Of a stretch of 64,000 bases of DNA, positions 53,378-64,000 are shown piece after piece. A program made the translations under genes and the position numbers. Under the pieces are notes generated by a model that was not told the DNA's origin, did not search any database, and saw nothing but the letters and a program-made list of their open reading frames with translations. Source of the stretch: Orlajensenia stereocauli (GTDB lineage Bacteria > Actinomycetota > Actinomycetes > Actinomycetales > Microbacteriaceae); the NCBI RefSeq assembly GCF_039548895.1, contig NZ_JBCLVG010000001.1; one strand, 5' to 3'. Position 1 is the stretch's first letter. Each line of letters starts with the position of its first letter.

Positions 53378-55255
53378 ATGGCCGGCCGCATCCGTCAAGG
53401 AGACATCGATGAGGTCAAGTCCCGTACCAACATCGCCGACGTCGTGGGCGACTACGTCTCGCTGAAGTCGGCCGGCGTCGGCTCGATGAAGGGCCTCTGC
53501 CCGTTCCATGACGAGCGCAGCCCCAGTTTCCACGTGCGTCCGCAGGTCGGTTTCTACCACTGCTTCGGATGCGGCGAATCCGGCGACGTCATCTCGTTCC
53601 TGCAGCGCATGGACCACGTCACCTTCGCCGACGCCATCGAGCGTCTCGCTGCCCGCATCGGCTTCGAGCTGCACTACGAGGACGGCGGCGCGACTCCCGA
53701 TCAGGGGAACCGCGCCCGCCTCCTCGCCGCGAACTCCGCGGCGGCCGAGTTCTTCGTCGACCAGCTGCGCACGGGCGGAGCGGAACCCGGTCGGCGCTTC
53801 CTGGGCGAGCGCGGCTTCGACGCCAACGCCGCCGCCCACTTCGGCGTTGGCTTCGCCCCCAAGAGCTGGGACGAGCTGACCAAGCACCTGCGCAGTCGCG
53901 GCTACAAGGACGACGAGCTCGCCGCAGCAGGACTCGTCTCCAGCGGCGATCGGGGCATCTACGATCGCTTCCGCGGCCGGCTGGTCTGGCCCATCCGCGA
54001 CATCACCGGCCAGACAGTGGGCTTCGGCGCCCGCAAGCTGCTCGACGACGACCCCGGCCCCAAGTACCTCAACACCCCCGAGACTCCCGTCTACCATAAG
54101 GCCCAGGTGCTCTACGGGCTCGACCTCGCCAAGCGCGACATCTCCCGAGCCCGCCAGATCGTCGTGGTCGAGGGCTACACCGACGTCATGGCCTGTCATC
54201 TCGCCGGCGTCACGACGGCGGTCGCCACCTGTGGCACGGCGTTCGGAGTCGACCACATCAAGGTCGTGCGCCGTGTGCTCGGCGACGACTCCGTAGGGGG
54301 AGAGGTCATCTTCACCTTCGATCCGGATGCCGCGGGCCAGAAGGCCGCCATGCGCGCGTTCTCCGAGGAGCAGCGTTTCGCGGCGCAGACCTACGTGGCC
54401 GTCGCACCCGACGGCCTCGACCCGTGCGACCTGCGCATCCACCGCGGTGATGACGCCGTGCGCCGTCTCGTCGACGAGAAGCGTCCGATGTTCGAGTTCG
54501 TCATCAAGAACCAGCTCGCCCAATACGACCTCGAGACCGTCGAGGGTCGCGCCGCCGGCCTGCGGGCGGCCGCCCCGGTCGTCGCCGACATCCGCGACGC
54601 GGCCCTGCGCCCCGGGTACACCCGCGAGCTCGCCCGCATGCTCGGAGCTGAGCTCGGCGACGTGCAGCGAGCCGTCTCCGGCGCGTCCTCGGGACCGGCC
54701 GCCCGTGGGCGCCGCGAGATCCGCGAACCCGCCGCAGCACCGCTCCGCGAGGGCGAGACGGCTCCCGTCGTCGAGCAGCGTCCGTACTCGATCACCGAGT
54801 TGCCCGGCGACCCCGCCACGCGCCTCGAGCGCGACGCCGTCATGGCCATGCTGCAGCATCCGACCCTCGTCGGCGTCGATCTCATTCGACGGGCTACGCA
54901 GACCGGATTCTCGAACGCGTCGCTCGGCGTCGTGCGCGACGGCATAGCCTCCACCGTCGACACCATCGAGCAGCCCGACTGGCTCGGCCGCGTCGTCACC
55001 GAGGTACCGGAACCATTGCGCGACTTCGTGCAGCAGCTGGCCGTCGCCCCCATCCCCGAGCGCAGCGAGCGCGAACTCGCCGGATATGCGCGGGGAGTGG
55101 CGCTGTCGCTGATCGACCGCGACCTGCTGCGCCGCAAGAGCGAGCTTCTCGGGCGCCTCCAGCGCACCGATGCGACCGACCGCGAGACCTACACCGCACT
55201 CCAGCGCGGCCTGGTGCAACTCGAGGCCGAACGACGGGCTCTGCGCGAGGAATGA
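53378..55255 (+). CDS. dnaG: DNA primase
   Basis: 625 residues: N-terminal zinc finger (CPFHDERSPSFHVRPQVGFYHCFGCGESGD), primase core with TOPRIM motifs (VVVEGYTDVMACHLAG, FTFDPDAAGQKAA) and a C-terminal helicase-binding region. It makes RNA primers for replication. Confidence 0.97.
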   Translation: MAGRIRQGDIDEVKSRTNIADVVGDYVSLKSAGVGSMKGLCPFHDERSPSFHVRPQVGFYHCFGCGESGDVISFLQRMDHVTFADAIERLAARIGFELHYEDGGATPDQGNRARLLAANSAAAEFFVDQLRTGGAEPGRRFLGERGFDANAAAHFGVGFAPKSWDELTKHLRSRGYKDDELAAAGLVSSGDRGIYDRFRGRLVWPIRDITGQTVGFGARKLLDDDPGPKYLNTPETPVYHKAQVLYGLDLAKRDISRARQIVVVEGYTDVMACHLAGVTTAVATCGTAFGVDHIKVVRRVLGDDSVGGEVIFTFDPDAAGQKAAMRAFSEEQRFAAQTYVAVAPDGLDPCDLRIHRGDDAVRRLVDEKRPMFEFVIKNQLAQYDLETVEGRAAGLRAAAPVVADIRDAALRPGYTRELARMLGAELGDVQRAVSGASSGPAARGRREIREPAAAPLREGETAPVVEQRPYSITELPGDPATRLERDAVMAMLQHPTLVGVDLIRRATQTGFSNASLGVVRDGIASTVDTIEQPDWLGRVVTEVPEPLRDFVQQLAVAPIPERSERELAGYARGVALSLIDRDLLRRKSELLGRLQRTDATDRETYTALQRGLVQLEAERRALREE

Positions 55256-55351
55256 CCTCGACGCGCACCATCCGTCGCGCGGTCGACCATCGACGCAACA
55301 TGATTGCAGCTCTGTAACCTTTGGGCGCAGAAGGTGCCCTGAAACACATTC

Positions 55352-55371
55352 GTGAAACACGCGTGTGTTAC
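55352..55371. promoter_or_regulatory. Possible operator dyad upstream of the peptide importer
   Basis: GTGAAACACG/CGTGTGTTAC is a 20-base dyad with 8 of 10 positions matching, about 80 bases before the binding-protein gene. ACACGCGTGT at its centre is perfect. No regulator gene is adjacent. Confidence 0.4.
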
Positions 55372-55453
55372 TTCTAGGTGTACGCGTGATTCATCCGGGG
55401 TACATCTCTGCGTGCATCGCGCATCACACATCGACAGGAAGAGGTAGACGGAT

Positions 55454-57091
55454 ATGACATCCGCATCCAAGACCGGCAAGCGCGCCATCATCGTCGCCGC
55501 GGGCTTCACCGCTGCTGCGCTCGCGCTCTCCGGCTGTGCCGCAGGCGGCGGGTCCGACAAGGACTCCGGCTCCAGTGGAACGCTCACCATCGGCACGACC
55601 GACAAGATCACGGTCCTCGACCCGGCGGGCTCGTACGACAACGGCTCCTTCGCCGTCATGAACCAGGTGTTCCCCTTCCTCATGAACACGCCGTACGGCA
55701 GCCCCGATGTCGAGCCCGACATCGCCGAGTCCGCCGAGTTCACGGCCCCGACCGAGTACACGGTCAAGCTCAAGCCCGGCCTCACCTTCGCCAACGGCAA
55801 CGAGCTCACGGCATCCGACGTGAAGTTCACGTTCGACCGCCAGCTGAAGATCGCCGACGAGAACGGCCCGTCGTCGCTGCTCTACAACCTCGAGTCCACC
55901 GACGCCGTCGACGACACCACCGTCGTCTTCCACCTCAAGTCGGCCAACGACCAGGTCTTCCCGCAGATCCTCTCGAGCCCCGCCGGCCCGATCGTGGACG
56001 AGGACGTCTTCTCGGCCGATGCGCTCACCTCCGACGACGACATCGTCAAGGGCAAGGCGTTCGCCGGTCAGTACTCGATCTCGAGCTACGACTTCAACAA
56101 CCTCATCCAGTACAAGGCGAACGCCGACTACGACGGCGTACTCGAGCCGGCCAAGACCGGCACCGTGAACGTCAAGTACTACGCCGACGCCTCGAACCTG
56201 AAGCTCGCCGTGCAGGAGGGCGAGATCGACGTCGCGTTCCGCAGCCTCTCGGCCACCGACATCGACAGCCTCCGCGGCAACGACAAGGTGAAGGTCGTCG
56301 ACGGTCCCGGTGGGGAGATCCGCTACATCGTCTTCAACTTCGACACCCAGGCCTTCGGTGCCAAGACCCCCGAGGCCGACCCGGCCAAGGCTCTCGCCGT
56401 GCGCCAGGCCGTCGCCGACCTCGTCGATCGCGACGAGATCGCCGACCAGGTCTACAAGGGCACCTACACCCCGCTGTACTCCTACGTTCCCGCCGGTCTG
56501 ACCGGTGCCACCGAGTCCCTGAAGGGCCTCTACGGCGACGGACAGGGTGCACCGGATGCCGACAAGGCGAAGGCGACCCTCACGGCTGCCGGCATCACGG
56601 AGCCCGTCGTGCTCAACCTGCAGTACTCGAACGACCACTACGGTCCTTCGTCGGGTGACGAGTATGCACTGGTCAAGGACCAGCTCGAGTCGAGCGGACT
56701 CTTCACGGTGAACCTGCAGACCACCGAGTGGGTGCAGTACTCGAAGGACCGCACCACCGACGTGTACCCGGAGTACCAGCTCGGCTGGTTCCCCGACTAC
56801 TCGGACGCCGACAACTACTTGACGCCGTTCTTCCTCACGGAGAACTTCCTCGGCAACCACTACGACGACAAGGAGGTCAACGACCTGATCCTCAAGCAGG
56901 CCACGACCACCGACCCCGCCGAGCGCACCAAGGTCATCGAGGAGATCCAGGACAAGGTCGCGGCCCAGCTGTCGACCATCCCGCTGCTCCAGGGTGCTCA
57001 GGTCGCCGTCGTCGGAACCGACGTCACCGGAACCGAGGACACGCTCGACGCGTCGTTCAAGTTCCGCTACGGCGCTCTCGCCAAGGGCTGA
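55454..57091 (+). CDS. Peptide-type ABC importer, substrate-binding lipoprotein
   Basis: 545 residues of the family 5 binding proteins (dipeptide, oligopeptide, nickel). The lipobox is LSGC (Cys near residue 29). Family landmarks are LKPGLTFANGNELTASDVKFTFDRQ near residue 105 and VRQAVADLVDRDEIADQVYKG. Substrate type cannot be told reliably. GGAAGAGG lies about 10 bases before the ATG. A hairpin separates it from the permease genes, which often allows higher expression of the binding protein. Confidence 0.93.
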   Translation: MTSASKTGKRAIIVAAGFTAAALALSGCAAGGGSDKDSGSSGTLTIGTTDKITVLDPAGSYDNGSFAVMNQVFPFLMNTPYGSPDVEPDIAESAEFTAPTEYTVKLKPGLTFANGNELTASDVKFTFDRQLKIADENGPSSLLYNLESTDAVDDTTVVFHLKSANDQVFPQILSSPAGPIVDEDVFSADALTSDDDIVKGKAFAGQYSISSYDFNNLIQYKANADYDGVLEPAKTGTVNVKYYADASNLKLAVQEGEIDVAFRSLSATDIDSLRGNDKVKVVDGPGGEIRYIVFNFDTQAFGAKTPEADPAKALAVRQAVADLVDRDEIADQVYKGTYTPLYSYVPAGLTGATESLKGLYGDGQGAPDADKAKATLTAAGITEPVVLNLQYSNDHYGPSSGDEYALVKDQLESSGLFTVNLQTTEWVQYSKDRTTDVYPEYQLGWFPDYSDADNYLTPFFLTENFLGNHYDDKEVNDLILKQATTTDPAERTKVIEEIQDKVAAQLSTIPLLQGAQVAVVGTDVTGTEDTLDASFKFRYGALAKG

Positions 57092-57128
57092 GAGCTCCAC
57101 GGCTAGAGTTTCTCCAGCGTGAAAAACC

Positions 57129-57158
57129 GGGGGCGGCCCGCGCAAGCGGGTCGTCCCC
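57129..57158 (+). terminator. Intra-operon hairpin after the binding-protein gene
   Basis: GGGGGCGGCCCGC (57129-57141) pairs with GCGGGTCGTCCCC (57146-57158) over 13 positions with two G-T pairs and a GCAA tetraloop. Such hairpins commonly stabilise the binding-protein mRNA or give partial termination. Confidence 0.65.
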
Positions 57159-57187
57159 ACTCTTCTGCAACAAAACGTGAGGTACGC

Positions 57188-58273
57188 ATGACCACAGTGG
57201 CACTGACGCCCGAGGCGACGAAGACGCCGAATGCTCGCAGACGCTCGGCAGGAGGAAGCCTCGGCAGTTATCTGCTGGTGCGGTTCCTGCTGATCATCCC
57301 GACAATCTTCATCCTGGTCACCCTGGTCTTCGTGCTCATGCGCACGACGGGCGATCCCATCACCGCAGCACTCGGTGGCCGCCTCGGACCCGAGCAGCTG
57401 GCCGAGCGCATCCAGGCCGCCGGCTACGACCGGCCGCTGTTCGTGCAGTACCTCGAGTACCTCGGACAGGTGTTCACGGGCAACTTCGGCACGACCATCT
57501 CGACGAACCGGCCCGTGACCGAGGTGCTCTTCACCTACGGCCCCGCCACCTTCGAGCTGGCCTTCTACAGCCTGCTCGTCGCCTTCGTCATCGGAATCCC
57601 GCTCGGCATGGTCGCGGCGTACTTCCGGGACAAGTATCCGGATGCCGTCTTCCGCATCATGGCGATCCTGTTCTACGCGACCCCGGTGTTCTTCTCCGGC
57701 CTGCTCCTCAAGCTCGTCTTCTCGGTCTGGCTCGGCTGGCTGCCGATCGCCGGGCGCGCCTCGACCTCAGCAGAGCTCGAGATGGAGTTCCTCTCGAACA
57801 AGACCGGCTTCTACACGATCGACGCGATCCAGACCGGCAACCCCGAGGTCCTCGCCGACGTGCTCGCGCACGCGGTCCTGCCGGCGATCGCGCTCGGCCT
57901 GCTCACCGCCGGTGTCTTCCTCCGGCTGGTGCGCACCAATGTGATCGGCACCCTCTCGACCGACTACGTCGACGCGGCGCGCTCCCGCGGAGTCAGTGAG
58001 TTCCGCCTCGTGCGCAAGCACGCCTACCGTCCGGCGCTCATCCCGATCATCACCGTGATCGGCCTCCAGATCGCCCTGCTGCTCGGCGGAGCGGTGCTCA
58101 CCGAGACGACATTCGAGTGGAAGGGCCTCGGATTCATGCTGATCGAGTTCATCAAGGCCCGCGACTACGTGGCGGTGCAGGGCATCGTCGTCCTGCTGGC
58201 CGTGATCGTGGCGCTGACGAACTTCATCGTCGATGTCATAGCCGCCGTCGTCGACCCGCGAGTGAGGTACTGA
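57188..58273 (+). CDS. Peptide-type ABC importer, permease 1 (DppB-like)
   Basis: About 361 residues with the DppB/OppB N-terminus (YLLVRFLLIIPTIFILVTLVFVLMR), typical P-loop region LAERIQAAGYDRPLFVQYLEYLGQVFTGNFG, and the EAA loop TDYVDAARSRGVSEFRLVRKHAYRPALIP. The ATG at 57188 is preferred to the in-frame ATG-like ORF start at 57119, which lies before the hairpin. The next permease starts 2 bases after the stop. Confidence 0.93.
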   Translation: MTTVALTPEATKTPNARRRSAGGSLGSYLLVRFLLIIPTIFILVTLVFVLMRTTGDPITAALGGRLGPEQLAERIQAAGYDRPLFVQYLEYLGQVFTGNFGTTISTNRPVTEVLFTYGPATFELAFYSLLVAFVIGIPLGMVAAYFRDKYPDAVFRIMAILFYATPVFFSGLLLKLVFSVWLGWLPIAGRASTSAELEMEFLSNKTGFYTIDAIQTGNPEVLADVLAHAVLPAIALGLLTAGVFLRLVRTNVIGTLSTDYVDAARSRGVSEFRLVRKHAYRPALIPIITVIGLQIALLLGGAVLTETTFEWKGLGFMLIEFIKARDYVAVQGIVVLLAVIVALTNFIVDVIAAVVDPRVRY

Positions 58274-58275
58274 CC

Positions 58276-59360
58276 ATGACGACCATCACCCCGTCCGTGG
58301 CCCCCACAGCGGCGCCGCACAAGCCCAACCTCTGGCAGCGTCTCCCCGTCGTGCACCAGCTGCGCCAGAGCGTCGGGCTGCAGCGCGGAATGCTCGTGAC
58401 CGGCCTCGTTCTCATGGCCGTCTTCGTCCTGACGGCGATCTTCGCGCCGCTGCTCGCGCCGTACAGGTACAACCAGCTCCGCGCCGACGGCGTCGCCTTC
58501 GGTGCCCAGCAGGCGCCGTCGGCCGAGCACCTGCTCGGCACCACGGTCGGCGGCTACGACGTGTTCTCCCGTGTGATCTGGGGTGCGCAGACGGCGATCC
58601 TCGTGATCGTGCTCGCGGTGGTGGCCTCCATCTTCATCGGCGTTCTCCTCGGCCTGGTGTCCGGCTACTTCGGTGGCTGGCCCGACAGGCTCCTCGTCGT
58701 GGTGTGCGACGCGATCTACGCGTTCCCCTCGCTGCTCCTCGCCATCGTGCTCTCGATCGTGATCTCCGGAGGCAGATCCAGCCTCTGGGGCGGCATCCTG
58801 GCGGCTGCCCTCTCGATCACCGTGGTCTACATCCCGCAGTACTTCCGCGTGATCCGAGCCGAGACCGTTCGCATCAAGGCTGAGGCCTATGTCGAGTCAG
58901 CGCGCGTGCTCGGCGCCAGCAACGCGCGCGTGATGTTCCGGCACGTGCTGCGGAATGCCACACGCTCGCTGCCGCTGCTCATCACGCTCAACTCCTCTGA
59001 GGCCGTGCTCACCCTGGCGGGCCTCGGATTCATCGGCTTCGGCATCGAGCCGACGGCCGCCGCCGAGTGGGGCTACGACCTCAACAAGGCCATCTCCGAC
59101 GTGACCAGCGGAATCTGGTGGACGGCCCTCTTCCCGGGCCTCGCCATCGTTCTCACCGTCCTCGGCATCACTCTGGTGGGCGAGAGCCTGAACGACTTGG
59201 CCGACCCGCGCCTGCGCGGTCGCCGTGCCGTGGCTAAGGCATCCGGAACCGTCGCCGAGACCTCCGTCGTCCCCGGCGGCACCCTGACAGCCGGCCCCGG
59301 CGGACTCGCCGGCCTGGAGGACGGGGAAACATTCGACGAGCACGGAATCGAGGTCCGACC

Positions 59361-59364
<4 letters not shown>
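58276..59364 (+). CDS. Peptide-type ABC importer, permease 2 (DppC-like)
   Basis: About 362 residues, DppC/OppC type: single N-terminal helix (MLVTGLVLMAVFVLTAIFAPLLAPY), LLGTTVGGYDVFSRVIWGAQTAILV, and EAA loop VRIKAEAYVESARVLGASNARVMFRHVLRNA. It pairs with permease 1. The long C-terminal tail (about 40 residues) is unusual. The next gene overlaps by four bases (ATGA). Confidence 0.92.
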
Positions 59365-61049
<1,685 letters not shown>

Positions 61050-61053
61050 AAGC

Positions 61054-61896
61054 ATGGTGGGCAACGCACAGCACGGCTATCCGATCCTCACGAGTGATCT
61101 GACGATCGAGTACCCGGCACACGGGCCCTCGCCCGCCTTCGTGGCGGTGCGGGGGCTCGACCTGCGGGTGCAGCCGGGTGAGGTGCTCGGACTCCTCGGC
61201 GAGAGCGGCTCCGGTAAGAGCACGATCGCCCGTGTCCTGGCGGGACAGTTCCTCGAGGCCGCGCGCGGCGACGTGCATCCCGTGATCACCGGGGGCGACG
61301 CCGAGGTCTTCGGGGAGTCGCTCCGGAGGCTCCGCCGTCGCGATGCCGACCGCCTGATGTTCGAGGTCGGCTACGTGGCTCAGGACGCCTCAGAGAACCT
61401 GCCGCCGAACTTCACCGTCGCGGAGATCGTTGCCGAGCCCATCCTGCTGCGCGACAGGCACTACAACCGCAAGGCCCTCGAGGCCCGCGTCGTCACGATG
61501 GTCGACGCGGTGCGCCTGCCGCTCAGCGTGATTCCGCGCTATCCGTACGAGCTGAGCGCCGGCCAGCGTCAACGCCTCGCCATCGCCCGAGCGCTCGTGC
61601 TCGACCCCGCACTGCTCATCGCCGACGAGCCGACGGCGGCCATCGACGCCCTCGTGCGCCACTCGATCATCGACCTCATCCGCGAGTTGCAGAAGCACAG
61701 TGCGTTCTCCGCTCTCGTCATCAGCCACGATCTCGCCGTGCTCCGGCGCATCGCCGATCGCATCGCCGTGCTGAAGGACGGCGTGCTGGTGGGCTACGGC
61801 TCCATCGACGACGTGCTCGCCAATCCGCTGCACCCGTACGTCGAACGCCTGGCCTCCGAACTCGTCGGCCCGTCCGGCGTCGGCGAGCAGGACTGA
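61054..61896 (+). CDS. Additional ABC ATPase in the importer operon
   Basis: About 280 residues with a full set of ATPase motifs: Walker A GESGSGKST, a variant signature LSAGQRQR (Ala for Gly), Walker B LLIADEPTAAIDAL and H-loop VISHDLAV. It follows the fused ATPase after four bases, so the operon encodes three ATPase domains although two suffice. It may replace domain 2 under some conditions or serve another permease pair. Confidence 0.88.
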   Translation: MVGNAQHGYPILTSDLTIEYPAHGPSPAFVAVRGLDLRVQPGEVLGLLGESGSGKSTIARVLAGQFLEAARGDVHPVITGGDAEVFGESLRRLRRRDADRLMFEVGYVAQDASENLPPNFTVAEIVAEPILLRDRHYNRKALEARVVTMVDAVRLPLSVIPRYPYELSAGQRQRLAIARALVLDPALLIADEPTAAIDALVRHSIIDLIRELQKHSAFSALVISHDLAVLRRIADRIAVLKDGVLVGYGSIDDVLANPLHPYVERLASELVGPSGVGEQD

Positions 61897-61899
61897 GCG

Positions 61900-62901
61900 A
61901 TGGCCGAGAACGCGCCGATCCACCACGCCGTGCTGGCTCCCGACAGCGACGACGGCACTCGACACCACCGTCCCAGCGCCGGCAGCATCGCGCTCCTCCC
62001 GCGCAGCAGTGCGGTCTTCGAGAAGGCGGTGACGGATGCCGGGGGCACGACCGCACCGCTCGGGCCCGACACCCGCGGCATCGTGTGGCTGTCGTATGCC
62101 CGGGCCGCCGAACTCGGCGCCGTGCTCGACGCCAATCCGCAGGTCGAGTGGGTGCAGTTGCCCTTCGCCGGGGTCGACGCGTTCTCCGACGGCATCCGCG
62201 AGCACTCCCGCGAGAACTTGCTCTGGACCAGTGCGAAGGGGGCGTACGCGCAGCCCGTCGCCGAGCATGCCCTGGCGCTCTCGCTCGCCCTCATGCGGTT
62301 CCTGCCACGCCGAATCCGTGCCACCTCGTGGGACTCCGAGCCACGAGGTGTCTCCCTCTACGGCCGTGAGGTCGTCATCATCGGCGCCGGCGGCATCGCG
62401 ATCGAGCTCATCCGCCTCCTCGAGCCCTTCGCGCCGCGCATCACCATCGTCAGACGGCGAGCGGATGCCGTGCCCGGCGCCGCCGAGACCGTCGGCGTCG
62501 ACGACCTCCACCGGGTACTTCCGCGCGCCGATCTCGTGGTCATCGCGGCGGCTCTCACAGGCGGAACCAGGCACATGTTCGGTGCCCCCGAGTTCGAGCT
62601 CATGCAGGACGCGAGCTACCTCGTCAACATCGCCCGCGGCGGTCTCGTCGACACCGACGCGCTGGTCACGGCGCTGAATGACGGCACGATCGCCGGGGCA
62701 GCCGTCGACGTGACCGACCCCGAACCGCTTCCTGACGCGCACCCGCTCTGGAGCGCTGAGAACGTCATCATCACCCCGCACATGGCCGACACCCCCGAGA
62801 TGACCGCGCCCCTGCTGGCGGAACGAATCCGCCACAATGTCGAGGCCCTCCTCGGCGCCGGCGACTTCGTCGGAGTGGTCGACCCCGAGGTCGGCTACTG
62901 A
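61900..62901 (+). CDS. D-isomer-specific 2-hydroxyacid dehydrogenase
   Basis: 333 residues with an NAD-binding motif VVIIGAGGIAIELIRLL and the catalytic residues Arg (VNIARGGLVD), Glu (DVTDPEPLPD) and His (ITPHMADTP). It oxidises or reduces D-2-hydroxyacids; the actual substrate is not predictable. The gene starts three bases after the third ATPase and ends the operon, so it may process what the importer brings in. Confidence 0.9.
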   Translation: MAENAPIHHAVLAPDSDDGTRHHRPSAGSIALLPRSSAVFEKAVTDAGGTTAPLGPDTRGIVWLSYARAAELGAVLDANPQVEWVQLPFAGVDAFSDGIREHSRENLLWTSAKGAYAQPVAEHALALSLALMRFLPRRIRATSWDSEPRGVSLYGREVVIIGAGGIAIELIRLLEPFAPRITIVRRRADAVPGAAETVGVDDLHRVLPRADLVVIAAALTGGTRHMFGAPEFELMQDASYLVNIARGGLVDTDALVTALNDGTIAGAAVDVTDPEPLPDAHPLWSAENVIITPHMADTPEMTAPLLAERIRHNVEALLGAGDFVGVVDPEVGY

Positions 62902-62912
62902 CCTGCTCGATT

Positions 62913-62939
62913 TTGTTGTGGCCGAACTTTTGATAAAGT
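62913..62939 (+). promoter_or_regulatory. Candidate tRNA-Asn promoter
   Basis: TTGTTG (62913-62918) and TAAAGT (62934-62939) are 15 bases apart and 22 bases upstream of the tRNA, in the only AT-rich stretch of this gap. Confidence 0.4.
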
Positions 62940-62961
62940 AGATGAGGCGCGAAAGTGCTGA

Positions 62962-63034
62962 TCCTCGATAGCTCAATTGGCAGAGCAATCGGCTGTTAAC
63001 CGGTAGGTTCTTGGTTCGAGTCCAAGTCGGGGAG
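62962..63034 (+). tRNA. tRNA-Asn (anticodon GTT)
   Basis: Acceptor TCCTCGA pairs with TCGGGGA (one G-T), followed by discriminator G. D-arm GCTCAATTGGCAGAGC, anticodon loop CTGTTAA with GTT, and T-arm CTTGGTTCGAGTCCAAG are all present. CCA is not encoded. Confidence 0.96.
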
Positions 63035-63037
63035 CGA

Positions 63038-63077
63038 AGGACCGGAAGGGCTCCACCCCTCCGGTCCTTTTTCTTTG
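63038..63077 (+). terminator. tRNA-Asn terminator
   Basis: AGGACCGGAAGGG (63038-63050) pairs with CCCCTCCGGTCCT (63056-63068) with one mismatch, followed by TTTTTCTTT, the only classic U-tract terminator in the window. Confidence 0.9.
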
Positions 63078-63146
63078 TCCGGATACGCTGCACCCGTTCC
63101 CAACGCTGCCCGCACCCCGCGAGTGCAGGGTATGGTCCGTCGACGG

Positions 63147-64000
63147 CTACGGCGTGACGATGTTGAAGGCCGGATCTCCAGCGTCCAGTACGCCCAGCAG
63201 CGTCTGCAGCATCCCGGCGTCACCCGCGATGTCCAGACCTGCGGATGCCGTGTCCCCTCCGAGCAGCGCGATCATGCGCAACTTCGTGGTGGTGATGGTC
63301 GCATCGGCGGTCTCCGCCACTGCCGGCTTCTCGACGGCGATGAACACGCCGTTGTGCAGGCTCGCACGGAAGTTCCGGTCGAGGTCGGTGAACGTCACAT
63401 CGAGTGCGAGTGTGAGGTCCCAGGCCCTCGGTCCGTTCACCGAGATGGCGATCGAGTCGAACAGCTGCTCAGGCGACAGCTGCGCCACGATGGCCGGCGC
63501 CGCTGTGACCGTCGGCGTACCGAAGTTCTCGCCGCGCAATTCGGTGGCGCCCGAGAGGAAGAAGTTGCGCCAGGTCCCGTTCTCCGCACCGTACGCGAGT
63601 TGCTCGAGGGTGTCTGCGTAGAGGGCGCGCGCGGCGCCGTGGGACTCGTCGGCGAAGACCGCGTGGTCGAGAAGAGTCGCGGCCCAGCGGAAATCGCCGC
63701 TGTCGAAGGCGGCCTGTGCCACCTCCACCACGCGATCGACCCCGCCGATCGCGTCGACGTAACGGGTGCCGAGGTTCTCGGGGGTGTGCGGCCACAGCCG
63801 GGCAGGGTTGCCGTCGAACCAGCCCATGTAGCGCTGGTAGATCGCCTTCACGTTGTGGCTGATCGAGCCGTAGTAGCCGTGCGTGTTCCAGGCGTTGGTG
63901 AGCGCCGGCGGCAACTCGAGCTGCTCGGCGATCTCCGTCCCGGTGAATCCCCGGTTGAGCAACCGGAGGGTCTGGTCGTGCAGGTAGGCGTAGAGATCGC
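63147..64000 (-). CDS. Alkyl/aryl-sulfatase, C-terminal part (5' end outside window)
   Basis: The frame runs off the right edge, so only the C-terminal 284 or so residues are present. HDQTLRLLNRGFTGTEIAEQLELPPAL and YYGSISHNVKAIYQRYMGWFDGNPARLWPHTP are typical of class III alkyl sulfatases (SdsA1/BDS1 type), and the end is the SCP-2-like domain. The catalytic metallo-beta-lactamase domain lies outside the window. Such enzymes cleave sulfate esters like dodecyl sulfate. Confidence 0.9.
   Translation of the reverse strand, partial: DLYAYLHDQTLRLLNRGFTGTEIAEQLELPPALTNAWNTHGYYGSISHNVKAIYQRYMGWFDGNPARLWPHTPENLGTRYVDAIGGVDRVVEVAQAAFDSGDFRWAATLLDHAVFADESHGAARALYADTLEQLAYGAENGTWRNFFLSGATELRGENFGTPTVTAAPAIVAQLSPEQLFDSIAISVNGPRAWDLTLALDVTFTDLDRNFRASLHNGVFIAVEKPAVAETADATITTTKLRMIALLGGDTASAGLDIAGDAGMLQTLLGVLDAGDPAFNIVTP

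Noticed and set aside
63107..63129. Hairpin as terminator for the alkyl sulfatase gene
   Set aside because: CCCGCAC/GTGCAGG is short with a mismatch and no U-tract; too weak to list as a feature.

Overview
The window is a 64 kb piece of chromosome from a high-GC actinobacterium, most likely a member of the Microbacteriaceae. This rests on the strong GC bias at third codon positions, frequent GTG starts with 4-base GTGA/ATGA gene overlaps, the very frequent word GGATGCC/GGCATCC, and a typical actinobacterial gene order (leuS-comEA-comEC-holA-rpsT-lepA-hemW-hrcA-dnaJ-rsmE-HIT-phoH-ybeY-CBS-era and recO-uppS-dusB-dgt-dnaG). No phage, insertion sequence, CRISPR array or rRNA was seen. No gene-free stretch exceeds 300 bases; the longest (44819-45106) holds a terminator and the leuA leader.

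Layout. 1-3726: the end of a sensor kinase, its LuxR-type response regulator, an App1-like phosphatase and a TetR regulator. 3853-7119: a four-gene osmoprotectant ABC importer closed by a hairpin shared with a convergent DedA gene. 7912-15134: a BlaI repressor and BlaR1-like M56 membrane protease, divergent from cydA-cydB-cydD-cydC (cytochrome bd oxidase and its assembly exporter), with two near-identical dyads between blaI and cydA. 15281-18319: a secreted M28 peptidase and pabB. 18457-29683: leuS, the comEA-comEC DNA-uptake pair, holA, rpsT, an epimerase-like gene preceded by a run of 16 G, an alpha/beta hydrolase and lepA. 29709-40573: two poorly known genes, hemW, two DUF4870 genes, then the CIRCE-controlled hrcA-dnaJ block running into era. 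40573-44818: a kinase/regulator pair and an ABC exporter placed directly behind era. 44984-46876: leuA behind a short leucine-codon leader peptide. 46994-55255: a TRIC-type channel, recO, uppS, a DsbA-like oxidoreductase with a tiny CxxxxC protein, a YbaK-type deacylase, dusB, dgt and dnaG. 55454-62901: a six-gene peptide-type ABC importer with a third ATPase and a D-2-hydroxyacid dehydrogenase. 62962-64000: tRNA-Asn(GTT) and the C-terminal end of an alkyl sulfatase.

Regulation visible in the DNA. At least fifteen genes have a TAnnnT-like -10 box ending 6 or 7 bases before the start codon, which suggests leaderless transcripts. A dispersed inverted repeat related to CGCTTCGACCGCGG...CGGGCCTCAGCGA sits at five gene ends, three of them between convergent genes. 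I did not find one obvious new defence or biosynthetic system. The best leads are the BlaI-type dyads at the cyd operon, the C16/G16 tract inside a translationally coupled reading frame, the leuA leader, and the small protein coupled to the DsbA-like gene.
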